The notes under the pieces are model-generated. The model saw only the letters and a program-made list of their open reading frames with translations. It searched no databases and was not told the DNA's origin. Shown in pieces: positions 15,753 through 23,573 of a stretch of 36,563 nucleotides of DNA (position 1 is its first letter; every line of letters begins with the position of its first letter). The stretch lies in contig NZ_QZVS01000088.1 in assembly GCF_003602235.1 (NCBI RefSeq), positions 94,642-131,204 of the forward strand, written 5' to 3'. This DNA comes from Cryobacterium melibiosiphilum. Its GTDB lineage: Bacteria; Actinomycetota; Actinomycetes; Actinomycetales; Microbacteriaceae. The position numbers and the translations under genes were made by a program.

Positions 15753-16088
15753 ATGAAACGAATATTTCATCCAGGTGGTTCGGTCGTCACCGGGAGTGAT
15801 CTGGCGGATGCAGTGCTTCTCTACGCAGAGGCGCTCAGCAATCGTCGACAGGTCGATGTCGTCGACATTCCTGTCGTAGGTGACTCCGGCGAACTACTCC
15901 GGGCCCAATTCCTGATCGGTTCCGCCAGCCAACTGGTCAGCGTAACCTCCGAGTCATTCGCTCCCGAGCTCGTCGAGCCCGAGACCACGGATTTCCTGCG
16001 CCGCAAGGCGCAGACCGGTGCCATGATTCCGGCCTCGTGGACCCGCGAGGAATCGGCATCCGCCCAATTCGACGATTTCGACTACTGA
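15753..16088 (+). CDS. Conserved small protein of unknown function
   Basis: I do not recognise this 111-aa protein. The ATG follows a strong GAGGGAGACC ribosome site. The sequence is soluble-looking and acidic at the end (FDDFDY), with a mixed alpha/beta pattern: GSDLADAVLLYAEALSNRRQ reads as a helix, and VDVVDIPVVGDSG and ELLRAQFLIG as strands. There is no signal peptide, membrane span or cysteine. It follows the GAF-ANTAR array with its own probable promoter and leader. The last codons already resemble the 16-bp tandem repeat that begins at its stop codon, so the C-terminus may have been shaped by repeat expansion. Confidence 0.75.
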   Translation: MKRIFHPGGSVVTGSDLADAVLLYAEALSNRRQVDVVDIPVVGDSGELLRAQFLIGSASQLVSVTSESFAPELVEPETTDFLRRKAQTGAMIPASWTREESASAQFDDFDY

Positions 16089-16131
16089 TTCGATTGACTA
16101 CTGATTCGATTGACTACTGATTCGATTGACT
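16086..16131. repeat. 16-bp tandem repeat starting at a stop codon
   Basis: TGATTCGATTGACTAC is present 2.9 times. The first TGA is the stop codon of the preceding gene, and a degenerate copy extends back into its last codons. Confidence 0.9.
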
Positions 16132-16159
16132 GCGGAATCGATTTCTCTTACTGACCCGA

Positions 16160-16165
16160 TAGTGT
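16160..16165 (+). promoter_or_regulatory. -10 box of DUF427 gene (leaderless)
   Basis: TAGTGT is followed after 7 nt by ATG 16173, with no ribosome site between. Confidence 0.5.
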
Positions 16166-16172
16166 GAGGCCT

Positions 16173-16637
16173 ATGAGGGAATCGGTCTGGGACTACCCGC
16201 GGCCACCGCGGGTAGAACCCTGCGGTGACCGTGTCGTCGTGCGGTTCAACGGTCAGGTCCTCGTCGACACGGCGTCATCGTTCCGCGTGCTGGAAACGAG
16301 CCACCCGCCGGGTTTCTACCTGCCCCGAGCCGATTTTTCTCCCGGTGCACTTCAACCTGCCCGACGGCGCACGGTGTGTGAGTTCAAGGGCGTGGCCAGC
16401 TACTTCGACGTCGTGATCGATGGGCGTCGAGCGGATGCCGCGGCCTGGCTCTATCCCGACCCCGCTGCGGGCTACGAGGTGCTGCGGCACCACGTTGCCC
16501 TGTATCCCGGGCTCATGGACGAGTGCACCGTCAACGGTGAGGTCGTGACGAAACAGGAGGGCGACTTCTACGGCGGGTGGATCACGGAAAACATCGTCGG
16601 CCCGTTCAAGGGCGCTCCGGGCACGCTCGGCTGGTAG
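16173..16637 (+). CDS. DUF427 domain protein
   Basis: The 154-aa protein matches DUF427, a small beta-rich fold found widely in actinobacteria. Landmarks are ESVWDYPRPPRVEPCGDRV, VVVRFNGQVLVDT, the FYLPRADF segment, TVCEFKGVASYFDV and AAWLYPDPAAGYEVLRHHV, then a C-terminal DFYGGWITENIVGPFKG. No membrane segment or signal peptide is present. Function is not established in the family. ATG 16173 is 7 nt after a -10 box, consistent with a leaderless mRNA; an in-frame GTG at 16164 would overlap that box and is less likely. It is flanked by two tandem repeats. Confidence 0.88.
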   Translation: MRESVWDYPRPPRVEPCGDRVVVRFNGQVLVDTASSFRVLETSHPPGFYLPRADFSPGALQPARRRTVCEFKGVASYFDVVIDGRRADAAAWLYPDPAAGYEVLRHHVALYPGLMDECTVNGEVVTKQEGDFYGGWITENIVGPFKGAPGTLGW

Positions 16638-16661
16638 TGGTGCCGGCTGATAGCGGTGCCG

Positions 16662-16715
16662 ACAGGCAGCACAGGCAGCACAGGCAGCACAGGCAGCACG
16701 GGCAGCACGGGTAGT
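16662..16715. repeat. 9-bp tandem repeat (ACAGGCAGC), about 6 copies
   Basis: Four exact ACAGGCAGC units are followed by ACGGGCAGC and ACGGGTAGT. The last degenerate unit runs into the -10 box of the next gene, so repeat copy number would change promoter upstream spacing. Confidence 0.9.
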
Positions 16716-16717
16716 CT
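16712..16717 (+). promoter_or_regulatory. -10 box of Nif3-like gene (leaderless)
   Basis: TAGTCT lies 6 nt before GTG 16724; no ribosome site is present. It arises at the end of the 9-bp repeat. Confidence 0.55.
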
Positions 16718-16723
16718 GAGACG

Positions 16724-17542
16724 GTGTCTTTTTCCTTGAACGACGTCACCCGGGTGGCCCACGACCTCTGGCCGCTTTCCGGCGCCTCCGGGTGGGATGC
16801 ACCCGGACTCGTCACGGGCCGGAGTACCGACCCGATCTCCGCCATCCACCTGGCCGTCGACGCCGTCTCGGACACCGTGGACGAGGCCATCGCCGTGGGC
16901 GCCGACCTGATGCTCGTGCACCACCCGCTGCTGCTGCGCGGCGTGGTCACCGTCGCCGAGGACACCTACAAAGGGGCACTGCTTGCCCGCCTCATCCGTT
17001 CGGGCTGTGCCCTGCTGGCCGCGCACACCAACGCCGACGTCGTCGTCGACGGCGTCTCCGACGTTTTCGCGACGCGTCTGGGCGTGCTCGACCCGCAGCC
17101 GATCGAGGCCGGCACCGATCCCGGAACCGGCATCGGACGCGTCGGTCGGCTCGCCGAGCCGACCACGCTCGGTGTGCTCGCTCGACGACTGGCTGTCCTG
17201 CTTCCCGCGACCGCCTCGGGTGTGCGCGTGGCCGGCGACTACGGTGACGCGATCACGACGGTCGCCCTGTGCGGGGGAGCGGGGGATTCACTGCTTCGGC
17301 ATCCCGCCGTGCTCGCAGCGGATGTCTACATCACCTCGGACCTGCGCCATCACCCGGCCTCTGAAGCCCGCGAACAGGCCGGCGTGGCGGGCGGCCCCGC
17401 CCTGGTCGACGTCTCGCACTGGGCCAGCGAGTGGCTCTGGCTCGACACCGCGGCGGCCCAGCTGCGTGCGGCACTGCCCGGGGTTACCGTCACGGTCAGC
17501 GAGATCCGCACCGATCCGTGGGACTTCGTCGTCACCCAGTAG
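16724..17542 (+). CDS. Nif3-like dinuclear metal center protein (YbgI/YqfO family)
   Basis: The 272-aa protein has the metal-ligand motifs of the Nif3 family: VGADLMLVHHPLLLRG (His-His), AHTNADVVVDG (His and Asp) and SHWASE (His and Glu). The fold forms a hexameric ring with a two-metal site; relatives are called GTP cyclohydrolase I type 2-like, but the physiological substrate is unsettled. The central region YITSDLRHHPASEA is also typical. Length matches the short form without the inserted PII-like domain. The gene precedes the zinc-ribbon coiled-coil gene and rnpB, a common actinobacterial order. Confidence 0.92.
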   Translation: MSFSLNDVTRVAHDLWPLSGASGWDAPGLVTGRSTDPISAIHLAVDAVSDTVDEAIAVGADLMLVHHPLLLRGVVTVAEDTYKGALLARLIRSGCALLAAHTNADVVVDGVSDVFATRLGVLDPQPIEAGTDPGTGIGRVGRLAEPTTLGVLARRLAVLLPATASGVRVAGDYGDAITTVALCGGAGDSLLRHPAVLAADVYITSDLRHHPASEAREQAGVAGGPALVDVSHWASEWLWLDTAAAQLRAALPGVTVTVSEIRTDPWDFVVTQ

Positions 17543-17547
17543 CGCGT

Positions 17548-17588
17548 CCCGCCAACGCCCGGTCCCGCCAACGCCCGGGCCCGCCAAC
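17548..17588. repeat. 16-bp tandem repeat after the Nif3-like gene
   Basis: CCCGCCAACGCCCGG plus one variable base is repeated 2.6 times, starting 6 bp after the stop codon. Confidence 0.88.
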
Positions 17589-17618
17589 TTTTACTCTTCT
17601 TTTTCAATTCCACACTCG

Positions 17619-17624
17619 TACAGT
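17619..17624 (+). promoter_or_regulatory. Putative -10 box of zinc-ribbon gene
   Basis: TACAGT lies 9 nt before GTG 17634, after a T-rich stretch. The leader would be 2-3 nt, or AGGAC could serve as a weak ribosome site. Confidence 0.4.
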
Positions 17625-17633
17625 CAGGACATC

Positions 17634-18371
17634 GTGAAGGCATCTCCCCTCGAGCAGAAGGAGCTTTTGCGGCTCCAGGCTGCGGACATCAAGGTCGTCC
17701 AGCTCACCCACCAGACCACCGCGCTTCCCGAGATCGCCGTGCTGAAGAACCTCGGGGTGACCCTCGACGCCACCAAGATGACGCTGGCCGCCCGCAGCGG
17801 GGAGCGCGACGACGTGCGCACTGAACTGCGTCGCATCGAGTCCGACGTCGACGTCGTCGAGAAGCGCATCCAGCGCGACACGGAGCGGGCCCAGGCCACC
17901 TCCTCGGTCAAGGACGTGCAGGCGCTCGAACTCGAGCTCACGGCGCTGCGCAAGCGACTCCTCGACCTCGAAGAGATCGAGATCGCCGTGATGGAACGGC
18001 TCGAAGAGCACGACGCCTCCGTCGCCACGGTCGAAACCGAGCGCGACGCGCTGCTGGCCCAGATCACCGAGACCGAGGCCGTGCGCGATGCCCAGCTGGT
18101 CGACGTGCACCGCCAGCTGGGGGAGCTCGTACGCGACCGCGAAACCGTCGCGGCCAGCATTCCCGCCGAACTCGCGGCCCTCTACGAGAAGCGCCGCATC
18201 ACCGGCCACGGCAACGCGGCTGCCCTGCTGCGCGCCCGCACCTGCAGCGGCTGCACCATGACACTCACGGGCAGCGACCTCGCCGAGGTGCGCCAGGCAC
18301 CCGTCGACGAGGTCGTCTTCTGCCCGGACTGCGGCGCGATCCTCGTGCGCACGGAGGAGTCCGGCATCTAG
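17634..18371 (+). CDS. Zinc-ribbon coiled-coil protein (C4-type, YbgI-associated)
   Basis: The 245-aa protein consists of a long coiled coil (residues about 30-180, rich in Glu, Arg and Leu heptads such as VQALELELTALRKRLLDLEE) and a C-terminal zinc ribbon with four cysteines: Cys204 and Cys207 in CSGC, Cys230 and Cys233 in CPDC. This is the actinobacterial family often labelled possible nucleic-acid-binding zinc-ribbon protein. Its position between the Nif3-like gene and rnpB is conserved in relatives. The start is GTG 17634, just after a -10-like box; the frame is open much further upstream inside the Nif3 gene, but only as an overlap without similarity. Confidence 0.9.
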   Translation: MKASPLEQKELLRLQAADIKVVQLTHQTTALPEIAVLKNLGVTLDATKMTLAARSGERDDVRTELRRIESDVDVVEKRIQRDTERAQATSSVKDVQALELELTALRKRLLDLEEIEIAVMERLEEHDASVATVETERDALLAQITETEAVRDAQLVDVHRQLGELVRDRETVAASIPAELAALYEKRRITGHGNAAALLRARTCSGCTMTLTGSDLAEVRQAPVDEVVFCPDCGAILVRTEESGI

Positions 18372-18377
18372 GCCCTG

Positions 18378-18383
18378 TAGGCT
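18378..18383 (+). promoter_or_regulatory. rnpB: -10 box of rnpB
   Basis: TAGGCT lies just upstream of the RNase P RNA and predicts a 5' end near 18390, matching the folded 5' boundary. Confidence 0.55.
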
Positions 18384-18390
18384 GGACCCT

Positions 18391-18803
18391 TGGAATGGGC
18401 CGACAAGACGGTCGCGTCATCGGTGTGGTCTTCGGATTGATTTCGGGGACTGAGCGGATGCCGAGGAACGTCCGGGCTCCACAGAGCAGGATGGTGGGTA
18501 ACACCCACCCGGGGTAACCCGCGAGACAGTGCCACAGAAAGTAGACCGCCCCCGGGCCGGGCCTTCGGGCCGGGCCAGGAGGTAAGGGTGAAACGGTGGT
18601 GTAAGAGACCACCAGAGGCCAGGGTGACCTGGTCGGCTCGGTAAACCTCGTCCGGAGCAAGGTCAGACAGAAAGCGCTAAGGCTGCTCGCCGAGCTTTCG
18701 GGTAGACCGCTAGAGGGCTGCGGCAACGTAGTCCCGAGATAGATGGCCGTCCAGGGTGCTTCGGCACCGGGACAGAACCCGGCGTAATAGTCAGCCCAGT
18801 CCA
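18391..18803 (+). ncRNA. rnpB: RNase P RNA, bacterial type A
   Basis: The roughly 410-nt RNA shows the conserved core segments in order: GAGGAACGTCCGGGCTCC near 18462, ACAGAAAGTAGACCGC, GGTGAAACGGTGGTGTAAG with ACCACCAG, the CGAGCTTTCGGGTAGACCG region, AGATAGATGGCCGTC and, at the 3' side, ACAGAACCCGGCGTAATAG. The two ends pair as helix P1 (GGGCCGAC near 18397 with GTCAGCCC near 18790, one mismatch). It is the catalytic subunit that trims tRNA 5' leaders. Ends are placed to within about 5 nt. It is followed at once by a strong terminator. Confidence 0.95.
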
Positions 18804-18805
18804 CC

Positions 18806-18837
18806 AAAAAGCCCCCGACACCTGTCGGGGGCTTTTT
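18806..18837 (+). terminator. Intrinsic terminator of rnpB, usable on both strands
   Basis: AAAAAGCCCCCGACA-CC-TGTCGGGGGCTTTTT forms a perfect 15-bp stem including the A and U tracts. It stops rnpB on plus and the ice-binding protein gene, which converges on it, on minus. Confidence 0.95.
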
Positions 18838-18853
18838 CACGGTGTCGTGACGT

Positions 18854-21655
18854 CTATCGGGCGAACGTCACGGCTTGGCTGGCGTAACCGATGAGGCCAG
18901 CCGACGTTGTCACGCTGACCACCAGTTGGTGTGTGCCCGCGGCGAAGTCGTTACGGAACACGCTCCAGCTGCCGTCGGCTCGAACCTCGGTCATCAGCGT
19001 CTGACCGCTCATGCGTACCTGCACGCGGGAGCCGGCCGGCGCGGTCGAGGTGCCGGCGATCGTGCGCACGAGCGGGTTCGCCACGGTATTGGCGCCACCC
19101 GTGATCGTGACCGCGGGCGCGGGGTTGGCGCTCTTCAGCACTCGACTGAAGGTGCCGGTGTCCCCGGACTGGTCGGCGACAGATGCGACCACGACGTAGT
19201 CGCAGTCGGCCGACTGAGCTGCGGACAGGTTCCACACCCCATATTGGTGAACGGATGCCGTCAGCGTCTTGCCCGACGCGGTCACGGTCGCTTCGCCATT
19301 GGGGGAGACGGGCGGGCATCCGGTTGAGAGCACGAGCGGCACCGTCGTGACGGGGACCGTCGTGAAGACCAGCACCCGGGTGCTCCTACCCGAGCTGCCG
19401 CCGCTCAGCTGCATTTCGACGGTCACGGTGTACCGTCCCACGTTCATCGGGTTCAGGCGCTGCCCCCAGAGGCCTCCCGCCTGAACGAAGGTGTGGAATA
19501 CCTGCGAGTCGATGGTGACGATGACCTTGGTGCCGATCGGGGCATCCGTCGTGCCCTGAATGACCGGGTTGGCGTAATTCACGACCCACTCCGCGTTCGC
19601 GGCGGGCAGCGTCACGGGCGGTGTCCCGGGAGGTACAGTGATCGGCGTCGCGACGACGATGCACACCTGGGTCGCACTGCCCGTGTTACCGGCGAGATCG
19701 GTGATGGACACGCGGATGGATACCGTGCCGGGGAGCAGCGCTCCGGGACTGACGCTCCACGTGAGGCCGGGTCGCACGATCGTGGGCAGGGTCTGACCCC
19801 CGGCAACGACGACAACGGGGGAGCCGACCGGCGAATTCGTCGTGCCGCTGATGGTGGACGTGGGGCCGCCCGTGGTCTTCGCGCCCCCGGTGATCGTGAC
19901 GACCGGTGCGATGGTGTCCACGACGACGCTCTGCACGCCCGAGCCGACGTTCGCCGCCCGGTCCGGCACGGTGACCACCGCGACGCAGGTGCACTGGGGC
20001 AGCAGGGGCGACGTGACGCTCCACGTGCCGTTGCCCGTGACCGTCGTCGTCAGAACCAGCCCGCCGATCCGCACGGTGACGGTCGACCCTGCCGGGGCGT
20101 TGGTCGTGCCGCTGATCGTCGGCGTCGTGTCCTTGGTGTTGATCGTTGATCCGCCGCTGATGGTGACGGTCGGTGCGACCGTGTCCACGGTGAGAATCTG
20201 CCGGGCCGTGCCCGCGTTTCCGGCCAGATCGGTGACGGTCGCGCTGATGATCCGGTCCCCGTCGCTGACCGTCGAGGCCGTCACGACCCAGGTGCCGCCG
20301 GCCGTGACCCGGGTCGTCTGGGTCTGGCCGTCGATCTTCACGGTCACCGTGGTGCCCACCGGTGCGTTGGTGGTGCCGGAGAGTGTGGGCGTTGCGTCGT
20401 TCGTGAGGGCCCGAGCGCCGCCGGTGATCGTGACCGCCGGCGCTGTCGTGTCGACGACCAGCGACTGGCGAGCCGTCCCGGTGCTGCCGGCCCGGTCAGT
20501 GACCCTGACCACGACGGCCACGGAACCCTCGACGAGTACGGCCGCAGTCACCGACCACACCCCGCCGGCCCGAACGGTCGTCGTCACAACCTGGGCGGCC
20601 ACGGTGACACGCACCGCGCTGCCGACCGGGGCGTTCGAGGTGCCGAAGATCGTCGGGGTGGTGTCCCTGGTCTGCGTCGTAGACATGATCGCCACCGTTA
20701 TGGCGGGTTTCGGCGTCGGCGAGGGCGTCACGGTGGGGGTCGGTGTCGGGGTGGCCGTCACGGTGGGAGTCGGCGTGGGCGTCACGGTGGGGGAGGGCGT
20801 CGGGGTGGCCGTCGCCGTCGGCGTTGCCGTCGGGGTCGGCGTTGCCGTTGCCGCGGGCGTCGGGGTGGCCGTCGGCGTCGGCGTAGCCGTAGCCGTAGCC
20901 GTGACGACCGGACCAAAGGTCGCGGAGGCGCCGACCGTCACGGCGGCGTTGATCGACAGCGCACGTCCGTGAACGATCGCGCTCGCGCCCACGTTGACGG
21001 CGGCATAACTCAGGATGGTGCCGTAGAAGGTTGACGACGCGCCGAGGGTGGCCGCGGCGTCGACCTGCCAGAAGATGCGTGCAGCCTGGGCGCCGTTGGC
21101 CAGCACCATGGTGGAGGCGGCCGAAGTATCCAGGGCGGCATCGGTCTGCACGATGAAAACCGCGTTCGGATCGTTCTGCGCGTCGAAGGTCAGGGTCCCG
21201 GTCTGCGACAGGGCGGCGACCGAGTGATAGACGCCGGGGGTCAGCACCCTGCCTCCGAGAGTGGCGGCGATTTCGATGGCCGGCCCGCGCCCGGCCGCGT
21301 CCGCATAGGCGTCGGTCGCGGCGGTCAGGCCCGGTCGGGCGGCGGTATCGACCGCCGTTCCCCCGGCAACCGCTCCCGCGCCCAGGGTGAGGGCGGCATT
21401 GGGGGTACCGATTATCCCGGCGTAGGTGCTCTGGGCGCCGGCCGTCATGGCCGCAAAGGCCAGGGCCGAATACCCCGACGCCGCGCCGAGGTCAACGGTG
21501 GCCTGGGTCGTTGTGGCCGATGTCACGGCCTGGGCCGGAACGGCCGAGACCATTCCGCCCACCACGAGGGTGATTGTGGTGGCTGCAACTCCTGTGACCG
21601 CGTTCCATTTCTGGAAACGAGTCCCCCCGACACTTTTATTGCGCGTTCTGAACAC
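18854..21655 (-). CDS. Secreted ice-binding protein: DUF3494 domain, Thr/Pro linker and Ig-like repeats
   Basis: The 933-aa protein has a Sec signal peptide (basic start, hydrophobic stretch about 19-37, cleavage after AVPAQA at 43). Residues about 52-250 form a DUF3494 ice-binding domain: VDLGAASGYSALAFAAMT, then IFWQVDAAATLGASSTFYGT and the closing IVHGRALSINAAVT. A Thr/Pro/Ala linker (253-315) leads to about seven Ig-like repeats of nearly 89 residues with DTTPTISGTTNAPVG-like signatures. No LPXTG or membrane anchor is seen, so it is probably released or loosely surface-bound. Family knowledge says such domains bind ice and alter crystal growth. I start at GTG 21655, which has GAAGG 7 nt upstream; GTG 21691 lacks a ribosome site. 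Confidence 0.88.
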   Translation of the reverse strand: MFRTRNKSVGGTRFQKWNAVTGVAATTITLVVGGMVSAVPAQAVTSATTTQATVDLGAASGYSALAFAAMTAGAQSTYAGIIGTPNAALTLGAGAVAGGTAVDTAARPGLTAATDAYADAAGRGPAIEIAATLGGRVLTPGVYHSVAALSQTGTLTFDAQNDPNAVFIVQTDAALDTSAASTMVLANGAQAARIFWQVDAAATLGASSTFYGTILSYAAVNVGASAIVHGRALSINAAVTVGASATFGPVVTATATATPTPTATPTPAATATPTPTATPTATATPTPSPTVTPTPTPTVTATPTPTPTVTPSPTPKPAITVAIMSTTQTRDTTPTIFGTSNAPVGSAVRVTVAAQVVTTTVRAGGVWSVTAAVLVEGSVAVVVRVTDRAGSTGTARQSLVVDTTAPAVTITGGARALTNDATPTLSGTTNAPVGTTVTVKIDGQTQTTRVTAGGTWVVTASTVSDGDRIISATVTDLAGNAGTARQILTVDTVAPTVTISGGSTINTKDTTPTISGTTNAPAGSTVTVRIGGLVLTTTVTGNGTWSVTSPLLPQCTCVAVVTVPDRAANVGSGVQSVVVDTIAPVVTITGGAKTTGGPTSTISGTTNSPVGSPVVVVAGGQTLPTIVRPGLTWSVSPGALLPGTVSIRVSITDLAGNTGSATQVCIVVATPITVPPGTPPVTLPAANAEWVVNYANPVIQGTTDAPIGTKVIVTIDSQVFHTFVQAGGLWGQRLNPMNVGRYTVTVEMQLSGGSSGRSTRVLVFTTVPVTTVPLVLSTGCPPVSPNGEATVTASGKTLTASVHQYGVWNLSAAQSADCDYVVVASVADQSGDTGTFSRVLKSANPAPAVTITGGANTVANPLVRTIAGTSTAPAGSRVQVRMSGQTLMTEVRADGSWSVFRNDFAAGTHQLVVSVTTSAGLIGYASQAVTFAR
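20711..20899. repeat. Low-complexity Thr/Pro/Ala-coding repeat
   Basis: Imperfect 6- and 12-bp units encode the TPTPTAT-type linker between the ice-binding domain and the first Ig repeat. The region is prone to slippage and to length variation between strains. Confidence 0.9.
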
Positions 21656-21824
21656 GGTTCGACCTTCATTCAACGTGTGGGGACCGCCCACAACGGGATT
21701 TCACAACTGGTTTTTGACTCAGATGTCGAGAATCTCGCTGGGAACCGATCATCGTGCCTTCGTGCACACGTTGAAAACGAAAGTGACTTGTAATAGTTAT
21801 CTGGGACGGCGCGCGGGTCAAGGA

Positions 21825-21841
21825 GTGGACTGGAAGTCCAC
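21825..21841. other. 17-bp perfect inverted repeat upstream of the ice-binding gene
   Basis: GTGGACT-GGA-AGTCCAC lies in the 226-bp gap between the ppgK stop and the ice-binding start. It could be an operator for the ice-binding gene or part of ppgK termination. I could not place a convincing -10/-35 pair in the rest of this gap. Confidence 0.45.
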
Positions 21842-21860
21842 CCCCTGCAGCGTTCTGTCT

Positions 21861-21878
21861 ACCCCCGGTAGTGGGGGT
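21861..21878 (-). terminator. Hairpin after ppgK (possible terminator without U-tract)
   Basis: ACCCCC and GGGGGT pair around a 6-nt loop, 3 bp after the ppgK stop on the minus strand. No U-tract follows in that direction. Confidence 0.45.
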
Positions 21879-21881
21879 GTT

Positions 21882-22658
21882 TTAGGGCGCGGTCGTCGTG
21901 CGCTGTTCGAATTTCACGGCCAGGGCGGCCGCGCCCAGGATGCCGGCGTTGTTCCGGTGCACCGCGGGAATGATCGGCGTATCGAGCCGGAGAAGCGGCA
22001 GGAAGTCCTGGTGATACTTCGATACGCCGCCGCCGACGATGAACAGGTCCGGCGTGAAGAGGCGTTCGAGCGTGCCGTAGTACTTCTGCAGGCGAGCGGC
22101 CCACTTTTCCCAACTGAGGTTTTCCTTCTCCTTCGCCGAGAAGGCGGCCTTGGTCTCGTAGTCCTTGCCGTCGATTTCGAGGTGGCCGAGCTCGGTATTG
22201 GGAACCAGGACACCGTCATTGAGAAGCGCCGTTCCGATGCCGGTGCCCAGGGTGGTCAGCAGAACTACACCGCCGACCCCCTTGGCCGCACCGAACTGGG
22301 CTTCCGCATACCCCGCGGCATCCGCATCGTTGACGAAGTGGATGTTCTGACGCAGTGCTTTCTCGAACAGCTCCTCGGCCTCGAGGCCGATCCACTTGTC
22401 CGACACGTTCGCTGCCGACATCGTGCGGCCGTTCTTCACGACGGCCGGGAAACAGACGCCGACCGGCAGGTCGGAGACCCCCGCGGACACTGTTTTCAAC
22501 AGCGCGCGGGTGGTCTCGATGATGTCCTGCGGGCGCCCGCCCTTCGGCGTGGGCAGTTTCACCCGATCGGACAACAGGGCCCCGGTAGTCAGATCGACAA
22601 CCGCCCCCTTGATGCCGGTGCCGCCGATGTCGATCCCAATAGCCGTCGTTGAACTCAT
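21882..22658 (-). CDS. ppgK: Polyphosphate glucokinase
   Basis: The 258-aa ROK-type kinase phosphorylates glucose using polyphosphate or ATP. The phosphate-binding loop is GIDIGGTGIKGAVVD near the N-terminus, the second is TTLGTGIGTALLNDG, and NDADAAGYAEAQFG carries the catalytic Asp. The lysine-rich SAKEKENLSWEKWAARLQKY segment is the part associated with polyphosphate binding in this family, and the C-terminus has LFIVGGGVSK. ATG 22658 is chosen over an in-frame TTG three codons upstream, which has no better signal. It lies on the minus strand between map and the ice-binding gene. Confidence 0.94.
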   Translation of the reverse strand: MSSTTAIGIDIGGTGIKGAVVDLTTGALLSDRVKLPTPKGGRPQDIIETTRALLKTVSAGVSDLPVGVCFPAVVKNGRTMSAANVSDKWIGLEAEELFEKALRQNIHFVNDADAAGYAEAQFGAAKGVGGVVLLTTLGTGIGTALLNDGVLVPNTELGHLEIDGKDYETKAAFSAKEKENLSWEKWAARLQKYYGTLERLFTPDLFIVGGGVSKYHQDFLPLLRLDTPIIPAVHRNNAGILGAAALAVKFEQRTTTAP

Positions 22659-22693
22659 GCGTTCCAACCTACCGGCTCCGGCCCGTGCGCCCG

Positions 22694-23560
22694 CTAAGGG
22701 AGCGTGAGGATCTCCGCGCCGCGTTCGGTCACGACGAGGGTGTGTTCGAACTGGGCGGTCACGCTCTTGTCCTTGGTCGTGACGGTCCAGTCATCCGCCC
22801 AGATGTCGGACTCCTGGGCGCCGAGGGTGAGCATCGGCTCGATGGTGAAGACCATGCCGACCTCCATCACAGTGTCATACCGCGGTGCCGAGTCGTAGTG
22901 GGGGATGATCAGGCCGGAATGGAATGCCTCGCCCACGCCGTGACCGGTGTAGTCCCGCACCACGCCGTAGTTGAAGCGCTTGGCGTAGGACTCGATGGCC
23001 CGGCCGATGACGTTGACCTGGCGACCGGGAGCGACGGCCTTGATGCCGCGCATCATGGCCTCCTTCGTGCGTTCCACGAGCAGGCTGACGGCGTCTGTGG
23101 CTTCGCCGACAATGAACGTCACGTTGGTGTCGCCGTGCACGCCGTTCTTGAAGGCCGTGATGTCAATATTGATGATGTCGCCGCTGGCGAGCACCGTGGT
23201 GTCGGGGATACCGTGGCAGATGACCTCGTTCACCGAACTGCACAGTGACTTCGGGTAGCCCCGGTAGCCGAGGGTGGAGGGGTAGGCGTCGTGGGCGACG
23301 ATGAAGTCGTGGCCGATCCGGTCGAGCTCTTCGGTCGTGACGCCCGGACGGATGGCCCGGCCGACGGCTTCGATCGCCCGCGCGGCGATCTGGCTGGATT
23401 CTCGAATCTGCTCGATCCGCGCCGCGCTGTAGACATCCGAACCGGTGAAGGGCGCCGGAGCCTTCCTCCCCACGTACTCGGGGCGGGGGATGTGCGACGG
23501 AACGGAACGGGTTGCGGAAACTGTTCCGGGGAACAGGTGACCGAGGGAATCCTTAGGCAT
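22694..23560 (-). CDS. map: Methionine aminopeptidase, type I
   Basis: The 288-aa protein removes initiator methionine. The pita-bread fold and five metal ligands can be traced: [18 protein letters not shown] (two Asp), GHGVGEAFH (His), FTIEPML (Glu) and [10 protein letters not shown] (Glu). The N-terminal extension of about 40 residues ([14 protein letters not shown]) is the SH3-binding-like linker seen in long actinobacterial MetAP forms. The frame is open upstream, but ATG 23560 is 7 nt after a TAAGCT box on the minus strand, so the mRNA is probably leaderless. It is divergent from the SPOR gene, only 12 bp between start codons. Confidence 0.95.
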   Translation of the reverse strand: MPKDSLGHLFPGTVSATRSVPSHIPRPEYVGRKAPAPFTGSDVYSAARIEQIRESSQIAARAIEAVGRAIRPGVTTEELDRIGHDFIVAHDAYPSTLGYRGYPKSLCSSVNEVICHGIPDTTVLASGDIINIDITAFKNGVHGDTNVTFIVGEATDAVSLLVERTKEAMMRGIKAVAPGRQVNVIGRAIESYAKRFNYGVVRDYTGHGVGEAFHSGLIIPHYDSAPRYDTVMEVGMVFTIEPMLTLGAQESDIWADDWTVTTKDKSVTAQFEHTLVVTERGAEILTLP

Positions 23561-23573
23561 AGGATCAAGCTTA
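23560..23573. promoter_or_regulatory. Overlapping bidirectional leaderless promoter (map / SPOR gene)
   Basis: On plus, TAGGAT (23560-23565) stands 7 nt before ATG 23573; GTGACC at 23537-23542 could be its -35 with a 17-bp spacer. On minus, TAAGCT (23573-23568) stands 7 nt before ATG 23560. Each -10 box reaches the start codon of the other gene. Confidence 0.6.

Noticed and set aside
18265..18840. A 191-codon minus-strand frame
   Set aside because: It lies entirely opposite rnpB, its terminator and the end of the zinc-ribbon gene, with no recognisable motif.
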